Positions 16,551 to 23,427 of a DNA stretch of 29,431 nucleotides are shown here, piece by piece. The position numbers and the translations under genes were made by a program. Where the stretch lies: positions 1 through 29,431 of IMG/VR virus record IMGVR_UViG_3300010354_000414. The stretch is one strand, 5' to 3'. The notes under the pieces were generated by a model. That model searched no databases and was not told where the DNA came from. It worked only from the letters and a program-made list of their open reading frames with translations. This DNA is from a virus. Within the stretch, counting starts at the first letter, position 1. Each line of letters begins with the position of its first letter.

Positions 16551-18743
16551 TTATTTTATACCGCGACAATACAAATAACAGTGACAACTGGCGTTATACC
16601 AGTTCAATATTATGGAGATCAAAGACAAAAAGTTGGTGCTGCGATTGGCACAGTTGTGTGTGTTCCTAAACCAGCAAATTATCTCGAAGATCCATCTGCT
16701 ACAACGGATGATGCTGATAGGTGGAAAATTGCTTTGACGGGGCAACTATCTACTGGTAGTCCTGCTCCAGGAGTAAACGCAAACACTGCTCCATATGGAC
16801 CAAATGATAGATTTCCAGGATTTATTGAAATGCGTGGGCAATTATTAAAAGCACAAGATTTCCCAGAGTTAGCAAGAATACTGGGAAATACTTATGGTGG
16901 AAATATCCCATCTTCGAGACAATATCCAAATTATCAAAGTACTGATGTCTTTAGATTACCATGTCCATATGGTAAATATCTACTGGGCACAGGTAATGTA
17001 AATAATAATAGATCTTCACCTTCTGTTGTACCTTTATATGCCCCAGATGGATCTTCTGGTGGTCAAATAGGAACTGCTGGGTCTATGGGTGGAGAATATA
17101 ATTTTGAAAAATATGATCAGTTGCCTCCAGGTAGTCCTAATATAAGTGGAGAACCAGATGGTACGGCCCCCACAGTGTCTCCTTATTTGTTTACAGTTGG
17201 AACATTTAAAACTGATGGTTGGGAAAGATGTACTATTGAAGCGGAAACACAATTCGTTGGAAATACTAGTTATGTAATATCTGATACCAGTGGAATGGGA
17301 AGAATTTCATTAAGTACTCCTCCAGGTCATACACATAGAATTAATGCGATTGTATATAGCCCATCTAACAGAACTGGCAATTTTGGTGGAGAAGGAGATT
17401 GTGGTGCTAGACAATCATTCTCTGCATTTGGTCAAATAACTGAAGGTCCAGATGGTATCATAAGTAATACAAGAAATCCTAGCAGAGTACATAGTCATGC
17501 AATTTCTTTTGACCCAAATGATTCTACTTTGGGACAAGGATCTGGAGCAATTATTTCACCACCATCTGGCGGTGGTGGTAGTACTTTTTCTTTTACTAGT
17601 CCAGGAATTTATTCATTTGTAACACCAGCGGGTTCAACTGGATTTACTTTTGTATTAACTGCTGGATCTGGCGGTGGTGGTGGAAATGATGCTGGCAATC
17701 CTGGATCTGCGGGTGGAGCAAGTGCTAAAGCATTTGGATCTTGTACAAATATTCCTGGTGGATCTAGTATAAGAGTTGTAGTTGGTAGAGCTGGAGGTGG
17801 TGGTACTGGTTGTGTGGCAGGAACTGGTGCTGGAACTGGCGGAAACTCATCTGGAACTGGTTTTGGTGGAGGTAGAGGTGGTAACGCTGGTGGAAGTGGA
17901 TGTTCTGGCGGTGGCGGTGGCGGTGGTGGCACCACTTTTATGTTCTGTGAATCAGTTGGTTCTGGACCCAATCCAGCAGGATTACAAGTAGGAACACTAT
18001 TAGCAATCGTTGGTGGTGGCGGCGGCGGTGGTGGTAGTGGATTCCATAGAGGAGTTACGAATCCACGATTTGATGGTGGAGCTGCTTCGACTTCATGGGC
18101 TTCTTCTAGTATAACTTCTAGCAATTTTTACTCAAATCAAGCAGCATTACAATTTATACCATATGGACAATCAGTTACACAATCTGGTAAGCAAGGTGGC
18201 GATAGATCAGGCGACGGTGGCGGCGGTGGCGGCGGCGGTGGCGGTTTTCAGGGTGGTGCTGGCGGAGCACAAGCATCAGGAGACGTAAACGCTCCAGCTG
18301 GAAGTGGAGGCACTAGCGCATATAATGGAAGTTTCTTCTCTACAGCTCCCACATTAACTACAGGAAATAGTGGAGGAGCTGCTGGAGGTTCCAATAATGG
18401 TGGAGTAGATGGGTCGGCATCTATTACTATAGATGCTGTAGTTAGCGTTCCAGGAACTCCCGCAACTGGAGGTGGTGTGGGCAGTGCTGATCATGGGGAT
18501 AGTTGGGGGGTTTTGAGAGGATCTGCGAACCAATTTTTATCAGAAACAATAATTCATCAGCCAGATACTACAGGTGGTTCTACGGAAAGTTTGAACATTA
18601 GTTTTCCTTCGGGAACTGCTACTATGAGTGTTAGGTCTAGATCTAATTTTGATAATTATCTTTCATTTTACTTAAGAAATAATGAATCTATTGCATTACA
18701 ACAACCTTATTTTAGATTGAAATATCTAATAAAAGCTTTCTAA
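13179..18743 (+). CDS. Multidomain Ig-like / collar / glycine-rich adhesin
   Basis: 1,854 aa. Residues 1-100 are an Ig-like domain and about 100-225 a cupredoxin-like domain. About 226-1125 hold seven more Ig-like domains with the core W(Q/E) and a single late Cys (YRC or FRC). The sixth Ig-like domain is interrupted by an HGL module (nt 15226-15435). A tail-collar domain follows at about 1147-1275 (PGFIEMRGQLL, DFPELARILGNTYGG, FRLPCPYGKYL), with HxH pairs at H1384/H1386 and H1438/H1440. A Gly-rich domain spans about 1461-1768, with runs of 8, 8 and 10 glycines. The end is PYFRLKYLIKAF. Ig-like domains in phage proteins commonly mediate weak surface or glycan contacts, and Gly-rich domains of this type occur at fibre tips. 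I infer a long adhesin with a receptor-binding tip. It lies 6 bases after the previous gene. Confidence 0.88.
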   Translation: MAITITSLTPTNPSVFAGQSITFAITASTNISGGTLTYDWQVSSNGISWSSLPSNGFSSITITNVPITADQQQVRCVLTEFSPYTPVTTTYNVVATGSTAWSFTGLGNNPPLSATTSDTVRFDVSSTNNNTFYLKTINSAGAANALTTGVTNNGTLNNSSTPVRVTWNTSGYAAGTYYYVAGERPSDMFGPITLSPATSSIISQVNSNEFNPPAFQRTLTVLSAPTLVVTENYLPSYTVATGSTQTFTVIATTSSNNSSFINTIQANVSPIAFQWQQSTDGGSTWSNVTLSGTITQTDTLLSFATTPVTYFKQSVLTLSSIPFSLNARRFRCQVTYTKDTVTASNSPVTTDTVSLFVNPQIIITKQPGTGTDTTSTISYNTNITGSGDATFSITAFTTSSGTISYSWEYAWSDSTDFLPILTSNPQNTGTPFQLVSGTTANGPILQLSRTKLRAADSSTQLYIRCRISGLSGETTVTSSIASLYLTQTPIFFPPGDQSAIEDKYGPIPNRDAFPELQNTITVNAGVDVSIDTGIRGPITLGWQRKYVGESTWTDVGTIKNDNGTDSPPATSTSTSSAGLHTFTTPPLRRNTDHLSQYRLYCIYLSGPDTITAYSNPCTFNIFRTVYIDNNPGNAEVFENSIASFSITASPSSGTVISYSWEYSIDGTTWSPIVDNAPLLNVNSITFVNYTATVTCSSAHGLVAGDRVYISGATPLTYNGVFTVLSTGLTATQFSYTMLSIPTGNAVGPFNVHKNPKFIGINTSALLIEAAANSILQRFYRCVMNVPDSLASVQSSFGVLTLRTDRFVGITSINDKQVQEFNSVSWTITATSTSLSTPAYQWQKSTNYNPSSPGTATWNNITGANSSTFLISSVATSDAAYYRCQVTSAGSVVSFSNVARLEVFPVRINITTNTPTSVSIDEDFVGTTLSVVASSTTPGTIQYQWQLKASGTSTWTNAPVGFNQTNANGFTYRILAPSRTINNGDAYRCALTIVGNPNTYYTNETVVTVNRIFNYYSDAAIKVVTSGSTLVLDLAPIYTGVDIPTYQWQASTNGGSSWFNLSDGVNGPLYNINIDGALSSSMSLFNVPSTLSTARFRCAVSFNQVTVVKYYRSIPITLPISPAGSLFYTATIQITVTTGVIPVQYYGDQRQKVGAAIGTVVCVPKPANYLEDPSATTDDADRWKIALTGQLSTGSPAPGVNANTAPYGPNDRFPGFIEMRGQLLKAQDFPELARILGNTYGGNIPSSRQYPNYQSTDVFRLPCPYGKYLLGTGNVNNNRSSPSVVPLYAPDGSSGGQIGTAGSMGGEYNFEKYDQLPPGSPNISGEPDGTAPTVSPYLFTVGTFKTDGWERCTIEAETQFVGNTSYVISDTSGMGRISLSTPPGHTHRINAIVYSPSNRTGNFGGEGDCGARQSFSAFGQITEGPDGIISNTRNPSRVHSHAISFDPNDSTLGQGSGAIISPPSGGGGSTFSFTSPGIYSFVTPAGSTGFTFVLTAGSGGGGGNDAGNPGSAGGASAKAFGSCTNIPGGSSIRVVVGRAGGGGTGCVAGTGAGTGGNSSGTGFGGGRGGNAGGSGCSGGGGGGGGTTFMFCESVGSGPNPAGLQVGTLLAIVGGGGGGGGSGFHRGVTNPRFDGGAASTSWASSSITSSNFYSNQAALQFIPYGQSVTQSGKQGGDRSGDGGGGGGGGGGFQGGAGGAQASGDVNAPAGSGGTSAYNGSFFSTAPTLTTGNSGGAAGGSNNGGVDGSASITIDAVVSVPGTPATGGGVGSADHGDSWGVLRGSANQFLSETIIHQPDTTGGSTESLNISFPSGTATMSVRSRSNFDNYLSFYLRNNESIALQQPYFRLKYLIKAF
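15226..15435 (+). repeat. HGL-type beta module inserted in the sixth Ig-like domain
   Basis: Sequence runs TATVTCSSAHGLVAGDRVYIS, YNGVFTVLSTGLTATQFSY. It separates the first half of an Ig-like domain (YSWEYSIDGTTWSPIVD) from its second half (LLIEAAANSILQRFYRCVM). It is homologous to copy 2 in the giant protein, nt 2510-2715. Confidence 0.75.
17560..18480 (+). repeat. Glycine-rich domain with poly-Gly tracts
   Basis: It begins FTSPGIYSFVTPAGSTGFTF, which matches the opening strand of Gly-rich phage fibre domains, then runs into Gly-rich sequence. Uninterrupted Gly codon runs lie at 17907-17930 (8 codons), 18012-18035 (8) and 18216-18245 (10), built only from GGT and GGC. The domain sits between the HxH region and the conserved C-terminal tail. 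Confidence 0.8.
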
Positions 18744-18746
18744 ATA
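18740..18746 (+). promoter_or_regulatory. Possible late-promoter-like motif CTAAATA
   Basis: CTAAATA overlaps the stop of the 1,854-aa gene and lies 17 bases before the ATG at 18764. It resembles the T4-type late motif TATAAATA as adapted in cyanophages. The leader would be very short and the region is AT-rich, so this could be chance. Confidence 0.25.
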
Positions 18747-18763
18747 AAAAAAAGAACAAACTC

Positions 18764-19786
18764 ATGGATAAAATTTTAACGTTATACATTGATCCTAATC
18801 GAAATCATCCAGATGTGATGAATCCGATTATTTTTGTTTATAAAGGATTTCAACTTTTATTAGATAAAAGTGACGAGGAAAAAATGATTACTTCGTTGCC
18901 AGAATTTTGGAATACTGAGCAAGATCAGTTACATTTATTCACCGCATTTTCTGATGGTAATTATTATTGTGAAAGACAAAAAACGGTGTATAATTATTCA
19001 ACTAAATTATTTGAGAAAGTTCCTTATGTTTTTGATGCGGCTGATAAGGAAAAATCTGATGAATTTATTGCTTTGTTGTCTGGATTTTTTCAAGACATTA
19101 GGATACAAAAACAGGATGATCTACAGCAAAGTATTTTGCGTTCATTGAGTAATACTTCTTTAACTCAAACATTTATTTTAAATACTAGAAAAAATATTTT
19201 AAGTAAAACTGATTATTTGTTTATTGGCGATTATCCCATTTCAGAAGATGCCAAAACCAAATGGGCCGAATATCGTCAAGGATGGAGAGACATAACAAAA
19301 CAAGAAGCATGGAAAACTGATGAAATTCATAAATTAAATTTTCCAATTTCTCCATCAGAAAAAGATGATTTTACTCTTGAAATTATACAAGAGATGGGTC
19401 AAGGAGATCCTTTAATCAGTAAATATGTTGAATCTATTAAGAAAGATCCTGATTATGAACAGAAATCAGCAGATTTAATTAATAGGTATTGTGAGTATAT
19501 GTTTAAGAGTAACATTATTAGTAGTCTTTCTAGATTTAAATTGCCAATGTTTGATCTAAAATTTAATAATTCATTTGATTTAGAAGAACCACCAATCAAT
19601 TTCATGGAAGAATTTTCAGAATTTGCTGAACGTGTGGATGAACAATTGAAAACAATTAGTGAAGAATTATCCATATCTTCAATTATTGCTTATTATCGCA
19701 ATATAAATGGCAATACAAACTTAACTCAAGAAGTTATTGATATTCTTGAAGAATTACAGAGTACTTCGGAAGGTGATAAAGAATGA
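18764..19786 (+). CDS. Tail-assembly-chaperone-motif protein
   Basis: 340 aa. Residues about 142-178 read R-K-N-I-L-S-K-T-D-Y, then a loop, then KTKWAEYRQGWRDIT. This matches the R..lL..tDw...W..YRq.lRDi core of the phage tail assembly chaperone family (Pfam Phage_tail_APC type), a motif I also recall in cyanophage fibre-region proteins. The flanks (1-140 and 180-340) are unrecognised; the C-terminal third is acidic and predicted helical, with many Glu/Asp residues. It lies directly after the adhesin gene and overlaps the next gene by ATGA, so I infer that it helps fold or attach the fibres upstream. The core motif is clear; the role of the rest is unknown. Confidence 0.8.
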   Translation: MDKILTLYIDPNRNHPDVMNPIIFVYKGFQLLLDKSDEEKMITSLPEFWNTEQDQLHLFTAFSDGNYYCERQKTVYNYSTKLFEKVPYVFDAADKEKSDEFIALLSGFFQDIRIQKQDDLQQSILRSLSNTSLTQTFILNTRKNILSKTDYLFIGDYPISEDAKTKWAEYRQGWRDITKQEAWKTDEIHKLNFPISPSEKDDFTLEIIQEMGQGDPLISKYVESIKKDPDYEQKSADLINRYCEYMFKSNIISSLSRFKLPMFDLKFNNSFDLEEPPINFMEEFSEFAERVDEQLKTISEELSISSIIAYYRNINGNTNLTQEVIDILEELQSTSEGDKE

Positions 19787-20136
19787 AAAATATCAAACCA
19801 GTTATAGAATTTATTAAAGACCTGGCAATTTGTTCTGGGGAAGTAGTCATGAGAATACGTGCGGTGGGTCCACTAAATTGTAAAGATCCAGAAAAAGTTA
19901 AAAAAATATGGGAATACTATGAAGATAAAGTTCCCTACGAAATTCTTGATGAATTGAAAAGTTATGGTGATATATACTGTTATTTTGCTACAGCAAATGA
20001 AGCTTCATCAAATGCGGCATATTGGTTCCCCCCACCGCAATTAATAAATGATTCTGAATATGATGATATTGATCAAGATTATTATGTTTCAGTTGATTGT
20101 GTAGACCAACGAGGATTGCCAGTTATAGGATATTAA
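19783..20136 (+). CDS. Unrecognised 117-aa acidic protein
   Basis: It starts in an ATGA overlap with the chaperone-motif gene and ends 2 bases before the next ATG, so the three genes form one transcript unit. The product begins MKNIKPVIEFIKDLAICSGE, has four Cys residues in all, and ends with an acidic segment (NDSEYDDIDQDYYV) and a short tail, VDQRGLPVIGY. No signal peptide or membrane segment is visible. I do not recognise a family. Its place between a chaperone-like gene and another AT-rich gene suggests a tail or fibre accessory job, but only by position. Confidence 0.75.
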   Translation: MKNIKPVIEFIKDLAICSGEVVMRIRAVGPLNCKDPEKVKKIWEYYEDKVPYEILDELKSYGDIYCYFATANEASSNAAYWFPPPQLINDSEYDDIDQDYYVSVDCVDQRGLPVIGY

Positions 20137-20138
20137 AT

Positions 20139-21020
20139 ATGACATCTAATTATTCGGCATTTGACGTTAGTAAAATTATATCCATATTGCGAAGAAGAAA
20201 TATCTCAGTATCTTTTGAAGAAGTCGAACAATTGTATCGTGCGTTTGATGATATTTTTCCAATATTGCTAGAATCTAAAGCAGAATCTAAAAAATTTTTT
20301 GAACCTAGAGCACAAGTAACATATTATAATTGTGATAATTCCGAGATTGTGAAATTAGCGAATTATAATCCTTATTATGATGCTGGTATGTTATTTGAAG
20401 AAAGAGATAAAGTTAACATGCAACACATTATAAATTTTTTAAATTATTTTGATAGTTTACAAAATTTGTATTTTATTGATGCTCCTAATGTGTTCGGTAC
20501 ACATTTTACTGCTGATATGGAGCATATTTTACATACGGAATATAATTTAAATTATGTCAATATGAATATTTTTACCGAAAGTGATTTGAAACAATTTGTT
20601 GCGTATATGCCAAAATTTTTAGAATTTTGTCAAGATGATGGGATGAATATTAAATCATCTAATGTTGGAATAATTTCAGTTGTGGTAACTCCAGATCACA
20701 AACCTAAAAAATTTAATTTTTCTATTCCAGCACAGAATGTATCTAGACTAATTGGAAATAAGGAAAAAGAAATAGAGTCAATTATTAAAACTTTAAACAT
20801 AGACTCTATGGTAAAAATTGGATTTTATTTTATAGGATTGGATCAAAATAAGTGGTCTATACAATTTAATGATGTTGAAAAAATTATTGAAGATTTAAAT
20901 ATTACTGAAGAATTGAAAGAAACAATAAAATATAAAAAAGATTGTGGTATTGCTTATGAATTAATTTGGAATGGGGATTCAATAGAAGAACGCAACTTAC
21001 TTTTGTACGAAGAAAATTAA
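20139..21020 (+). CDS. Unrecognised 293-aa protein
   Basis: The frame is open back to an ATG at 20097, but that would overlap the previous gene by 40 bases. The ATG at 20139 (MTSNYSAFDVSKII) lies two bases after the upstream stop and gives a normal junction, so I chose it. The protein is rich in Asn, Ile, Lys, Phe and Tyr, as expected from the very AT-rich DNA here (about 18% G+C over 20401-20460, counted by eye). It has no clear motif, signal or membrane helix. It is the last gene before the composition change and promoter at about 21035. Function unknown. Confidence 0.8.
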   Translation: MTSNYSAFDVSKIISILRRRNISVSFEEVEQLYRAFDDIFPILLESKAESKKFFEPRAQVTYYNCDNSEIVKLANYNPYYDAGMLFEERDKVNMQHIINFLNYFDSLQNLYFIDAPNVFGTHFTADMEHILHTEYNLNYVNMNIFTESDLKQFVAYMPKFLEFCQDDGMNIKSSNVGIISVVVTPDHKPKKFNFSIPAQNVSRLIGNKEKEIESIIKTLNIDSMVKIGFYFIGLDQNKWSIQFNDVEKIIEDLNITEELKETIKYKKDCGIAYELIWNGDSIEERNLLLYEEN

Positions 21021-21034
21021 TTTTTGTGTTGGGC

Positions 21035-21064
21035 TTGACAGGGGGTTGACGCCTGTGCTACAGT
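21035..21064 (+). promoter_or_regulatory. Sigma70-like promoter for the small-gene array
   Basis: TTGACA at 21035-21040 is followed after 18 bases by TACAGT at 21059-21064, with an upstream TG (21056-21057) making an extended -10. A second TTGACG lies at 21046-21051, but no -10 box stands at a proper distance from it. Arms ACAGG (21038-21042) and CCTGT (21052-21056) form a short inverted repeat inside the spacer. The predicted start is near 21071, just before the ATG at 21089. Strong host-type promoters are typical of phage early genes. Confidence 0.6.
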
Positions 21065-21088
21065 AGCGGAGCACTGAACAGGACACCC

Positions 21089-21322
21089 ATGAAAGGCATC
21101 ATCGATTACGGCGACGACGGCGTGGTTCCGATGATTAATTCGGATGACGTTGAAAATGTCGTCGAAAACATCCTTGAGTATGTAGAAGCACGTTTTGACA
21201 TCCTTGACAAGCAAGGTGGTCGTGATGGTGACATCATGGCACTTTGTCAAGAGTTTTATGAGTGGGGTTCCGCAGAACAAGGCGACGAACTTTCTTATTT
21301 TGTCTGTCCGTCTTTTGAATAA
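21089..21322 (+). CDS. Unrecognised 77-aa acidic protein, first gene of the array
   Basis: MKGIIDYGDDGVVPMINSDD begins an acidic protein with a predicted helix (ENVVENILEYVEARFDIL) and an aromatic C-terminus. The gene follows the promoter with a leader of under 20 bases and an AGGA at about 21080. Its DNA is markedly less AT-rich than the genes upstream. As promoter-proximal gene it is probably expressed early and strongly. Small acidic phage proteins at this position often bind host proteins, but nothing in the sequence names a target. Confidence 0.8.
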   Translation: MKGIIDYGDDGVVPMINSDDVENVVENILEYVEARFDILDKQGGRDGDIMALCQEFYEWGSAEQGDELSYFVCPSFE

Positions 21323-21351
21323 ACCTACATAATACTAAACACATTAGGACA

Positions 21352-21477
21352 ATGACTACGCCCAACTGGCAACACCATTCTAAGAAAGATGCCAAACGCA
21401 CTCTGAAACCTCAGATGTTGCGTCAGGCAAAAGCTCGCAAACAAGCACTTAAGCGTCAACTGGAGGTAATCAAATGA
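21352..21477 (+). CDS. Small basic protein, 41 aa
   Basis: The ATG at 21352 follows AGGA at about 21346 and gives MTTPNWQHHSKKDAKRTLKP and then a Lys/Arg-rich helix (QAKARKQALKRQLEVIK). The stop overlaps the next ATG as ATGA. It is strongly basic and between acidic neighbours. It could bind nucleic acid, but that is only a charge-based guess. The overlap and RBS spacing support a real gene despite its length. Confidence 0.7.
   Translation: MTTPNWQHHSKKDAKRTLKPQMLRQAKARKQALKRQLEVIK
21462..21466 (+). promoter_or_regulatory. Strong ribosome binding site GGAGG
   Basis: GGAGG lies inside the end of the 41-aa gene, 7 bases before the ATG at 21474, and supports that start. Confidence 0.75.
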
Positions 21478-21659
21478 CTCATTACGATAAACTGATTGAT
21501 TCCATCGTTGATGAAATCTACTACGTTTGGACTGAATGTTCCAGTTGGAATGAAGATGACCAAGAAACTGCAAAAGAAGCAGCACATCGTATTCTTCAAC
21601 ACGTAGAAGAGTTTCAAACTGTTCGCACTAAACTTACACAATGGAGGGCATCTGACTGA
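21474..21659 (+). CDS. Unrecognised 61-aa helical protein
   Basis: MTHYDKLIDSIVDEIYYVWT is followed by a long predicted helix (ETAKEAAHRILQHVEEFQTV). Acidic and soluble. It starts 7 bases after GGAGG and in an ATGA overlap; its TGA overlaps the next ATG by one base (TGATG), so translation is probably coupled. I do not recognise the family. Confidence 0.8.
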   Translation: MTHYDKLIDSIVDEIYYVWTECSSWNEDDQETAKEAAHRILQHVEEFQTVRTKLTQWRASD

Positions 21660-21859
21660 TGGCATTATCACAATCCGTAGAAGAATCACTGAACGAAGCA
21701 TCTGCCGCACTTCGCAATGCTTTAGCATATGCTGCTCGCCAAGAGCGTCCAGTGGTCTGTAATAGTATTTCAGAGATTCTGTGTCGTATCGACCAAATGA
21801 AGTCTTTTGATGGTATCTTAGATAAACTTGATGAAATGACTAAAGATGTCCCTTTTTAA
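21659..21859 (+). CDS. Unrecognised 66-aa helical protein
   Basis: MALSQSVEESLNEASAALRN starts an Ala-rich helical protein with two Cys residues (VVCNSISEILC) and a C-terminal acidic helix (FDGILDKLDEMTKDVPF). It is coupled to the gene upstream by TGATG and overlaps the next gene by 14 bases. No domain recognised. Confidence 0.8.
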   Translation: MALSQSVEESLNEASAALRNALAYAARQERPVVCNSISEILCRIDQMKSFDGILDKLDEMTKDVPF

Positions 21860-22073
21860 GATTGATCGAGCAGCACTATACGAAGTGCCAGTTAAAACAA
21901 CCCCAGTGAATGTTAAAGAAGCAAACGAAGGGTTGTTTTACTCTAAAATGACTCTACCTGCTGCTGCTAAACACTGCGGTATGACACAAAAAGAAATGAA
22001 ACTTACATTCTTTGAGTATCTTAAATATCACCAATGCACATATGTAAGCGAATCCCAACACAATAGTGATTGA
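21846..22073 (+). CDS. Unrecognised 75-aa protein, possible helix-turn-helix
   Basis: The product begins MSLFKIDRAALYEVPVKTTP. Residues about 36-60 (TLPAAAKHCGMTQKEMKLTF) read like the A..A...G.t...l helix pattern of a helix-turn-helix, which would suit a small DNA-binding regulator. The match is weak, with no partner domain. It overlaps the gene before by 14 bases and the one after by 8. Confidence 0.75.
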   Translation: MSLFKIDRAALYEVPVKTTPVNVKEANEGLFYSKMTLPAAAKHCGMTQKEMKLTFFEYLKYHQCTYVSESQHNSD

Positions 22074-22347
22074 TTACGGTAATGAGCGTCTCAACCAAAT
22101 ATATAGAGACACATGGCCTAATTTGGGGTGGGCAAAACGCATGGATATTAAAGCAGGAAATCTTGTAAAGTATATTGGATGCTCTATTGAGCAAGTAAGA
22201 TGGGGGTCCAACGATGATCCAAACGGTATTTTAATAGTGGGCGACAAATATTATGTTGAGCATGTGTATGTACATTCTCAACATACTAAAATAGAACTTA
22301 GGGGAGTAAAAGGTAAATTTAATTCTGTATGTTTTGAGAAAGTATGA
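22066..22347 (+). CDS. Unrecognised 93-aa protein, GTG start or shorter
   Basis: The GTG at 22066 gives MIDYGNERLNQIYRDTWPNL and a natural 8-base overlap with the gene upstream. An alternative ATG at 22141 gives MDIKAGNLVKYIG, 68 aa. The part after 22141 looks like a small beta-barrel (GNLVKYIG, ILIVGDKYYVEHVYV, IELRGVKGKFNSVCF), reminiscent of small SH3-like folds. The upstream part also reads as plausible protein, so I keep the long form; a clear RBS is missing for both. Confidence 0.7.
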   Translation: MIDYGNERLNQIYRDTWPNLGWAKRMDIKAGNLVKYIGCSIEQVRWGSNDDPNGILIVGDKYYVEHVYVHSQHTKIELRGVKGKFNSVCFEKV

Positions 22348-22613
22348 AGACATTATCTGAAAGTGATTGGGACAATATTCATAAAATACTCCCATATAAT
22401 TTGCCATCAATTAATCCAAAGTATACTACGTTAGTAGGTATTCAAGAGCAAATTGAAGAAAAAGAAGTAGGCGATTATATCTACTATTTGGAGCAAAATG
22501 CTCCTTTTGAATTGGGTGAAGATGGTAAACCTTTGCCTCAATATGACGAGAATGGAAATGCTATTCCTATTTTTACTATTGTACAATGTTGGGTAATTGA
22601 AGATGACGCATGA
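22344..22613 (+). CDS. Unrecognised 89-aa acidic protein
   Basis: MKTLSESDWDNIHKILPYNL begins a strongly acidic product with a segment EIEEKEVGDYIYYLEQN-like in composition and a Gly/Asp turn region (GEDGKPLPQYDENGNAIPIF). It starts in an ATGA overlap and ends within the next gene. The DNA is more AT-rich than the genes at 21089-22073. No family recognised. Confidence 0.78.
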   Translation: MKTLSESDWDNIHKILPYNLPSINPKYTTLVGIQEQIEEKEVGDYIYYLEQNAPFELGEDGKPLPQYDENGNAIPIFTIVQCWVIEDDA

Positions 22614-23028
22614 AGAAATGCTTGAAGAAGCAGCGAAACGAGAAGAAGCAAACAAAGTTATCACTGCTAAAGTATCCGAAGAGGATTACCAAAAAGTTTT
22701 AAATGCTGTTGAAGAAAAAGAAAACGAGCGACCATTCTATCGTTTCTTTGCGATTGAATACTTTGCCACTGGAGAGGGTATGTCTTTCTGGTTAAAAGTA
22801 TGTCGTAATTATCAACAGTTTGATGACAGAGACAGAGACCTTGAAAGGTTTGTTAAGTTTATTGGTGAAGGTGCCGACCATTACATTTATGGTCTAACAC
22901 AGCCTACACAAGAAGAGTTTATGACTCAGTATGCTAATCTGATTCCACCATATATTGTGAAGATGATTGAGCGTAGAGATCAACCAGGATTTGATTGGGA
23001 AACACATTTCTACTTTAATTATTCATAA
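22603..23028 (+). CDS. Unrecognised conserved-looking 141-aa protein
   Basis: A TTG at 22597 is possible, but the ATG at 22603 (MTHEEMLEEAAKREEANKVI) is the better start and overlaps the previous gene by 11 bases. The N-terminal 45 residues are a charged helix. The middle has FFAIEYFATGEGMSFWLKV and the C-terminus FDWETHFYFNYS. I recall proteins with a similar FATGEGMSFWLKVC segment in cyanophages but know no function. The stop TAA overlaps the next ATG by one base. Confidence 0.82.
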   Translation: MTHEEMLEEAAKREEANKVITAKVSEEDYQKVLNAVEEKENERPFYRFFAIEYFATGEGMSFWLKVCRNYQQFDDRDRDLERFVKFIGEGADHYIYGLTQPTQEEFMTQYANLIPPYIVKMIERRDQPGFDWETHFYFNYS

Positions 23029-23222
23029 TGGACGACAAAACACTATTCAACCCAGACGAGTTTCTGCTGGATAATATCAAATCCTACCACTATGAGGTGA
23101 TGGATGAAGGCGAGCATGTGTGGATGGCATTCTACCTTGAGAATGGTAACACAGGGCACTTGAATATCTTCCTCAACAATGGTAAAATCAATACCAGATA
23201 CGAGGAATGGGATGAGGTTTAA
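23028..23222 (+). CDS. Unrecognised 64-aa acidic protein
   Basis: MDDKTLFNPDEFLLDNIKSY is followed by a beta-rich part with many Trp, Tyr and Phe (HVWMAFYLENGNTGHLNIFL). Coupled to the upstream gene by TAATG and overlapped by 11 bases by the next gene. No motif recognised. Confidence 0.78.
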   Translation: MDDKTLFNPDEFLLDNIKSYHYEVMDEGEHVWMAFYLENGNTGHLNIFLNNGKINTRYEEWDEV

Positions 23223-23427
23223 AGAAAGCAAATGGGAATACTTCTTAGAAGGATTCCACTATATTTGCTCTGCCATTGAAGCCTACAATGTAGGGCATGA
23301 ATGGGGTTATGGAGAGTTTTGGGAAACCATTAATGTTGGTTGGTATTATGAATATGTCTATCCATATGACGATCCATTTGTTATTCACATTCCTTCACCC
23401 GAGCGTAAACTGAGATTAGCAGAATGA
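23212..23427 (+). CDS. Unrecognised 71-aa Trp/Tyr-rich protein
   Basis: The frame is open from an ATG at 23179, but the ATG at 23212 follows GAGGA by a normal distance and reduces the overlap, so MRFKESKWEYFLEGFHYICS is preferred. The middle is unusually aromatic (HEWGYGEFWETINVGWYYEY), and the end is basic (PSPERKLRLAE). The stop overlaps the methyltransferase start as ATGA. Function unknown. Confidence 0.75.
   Translation: MRFKESKWEYFLEGFHYICSAIEAYNVGHEWGYGEFWETINVGWYYEYVYPYDDPFVIHIPSPERKLRLAE

Noticed and set aside
17609-18124. 171-aa Pro-rich open frame on the - strand
   Set aside because: The proline runs are the reverse complement of the GGT/GGC glycine runs of the adhesin; this is a composition artefact.
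20097-20138. Longer start for the 293-aa gene
   Set aside because: It would overlap the preceding gene by 40 bases; the ATG at 20139 gives a normal junction.
21023-21060. Rho-independent terminator after the 293-aa gene
   Set aside because: The only inverted repeat has 5-base arms and lies within the promoter spacer; no T-run follows it.
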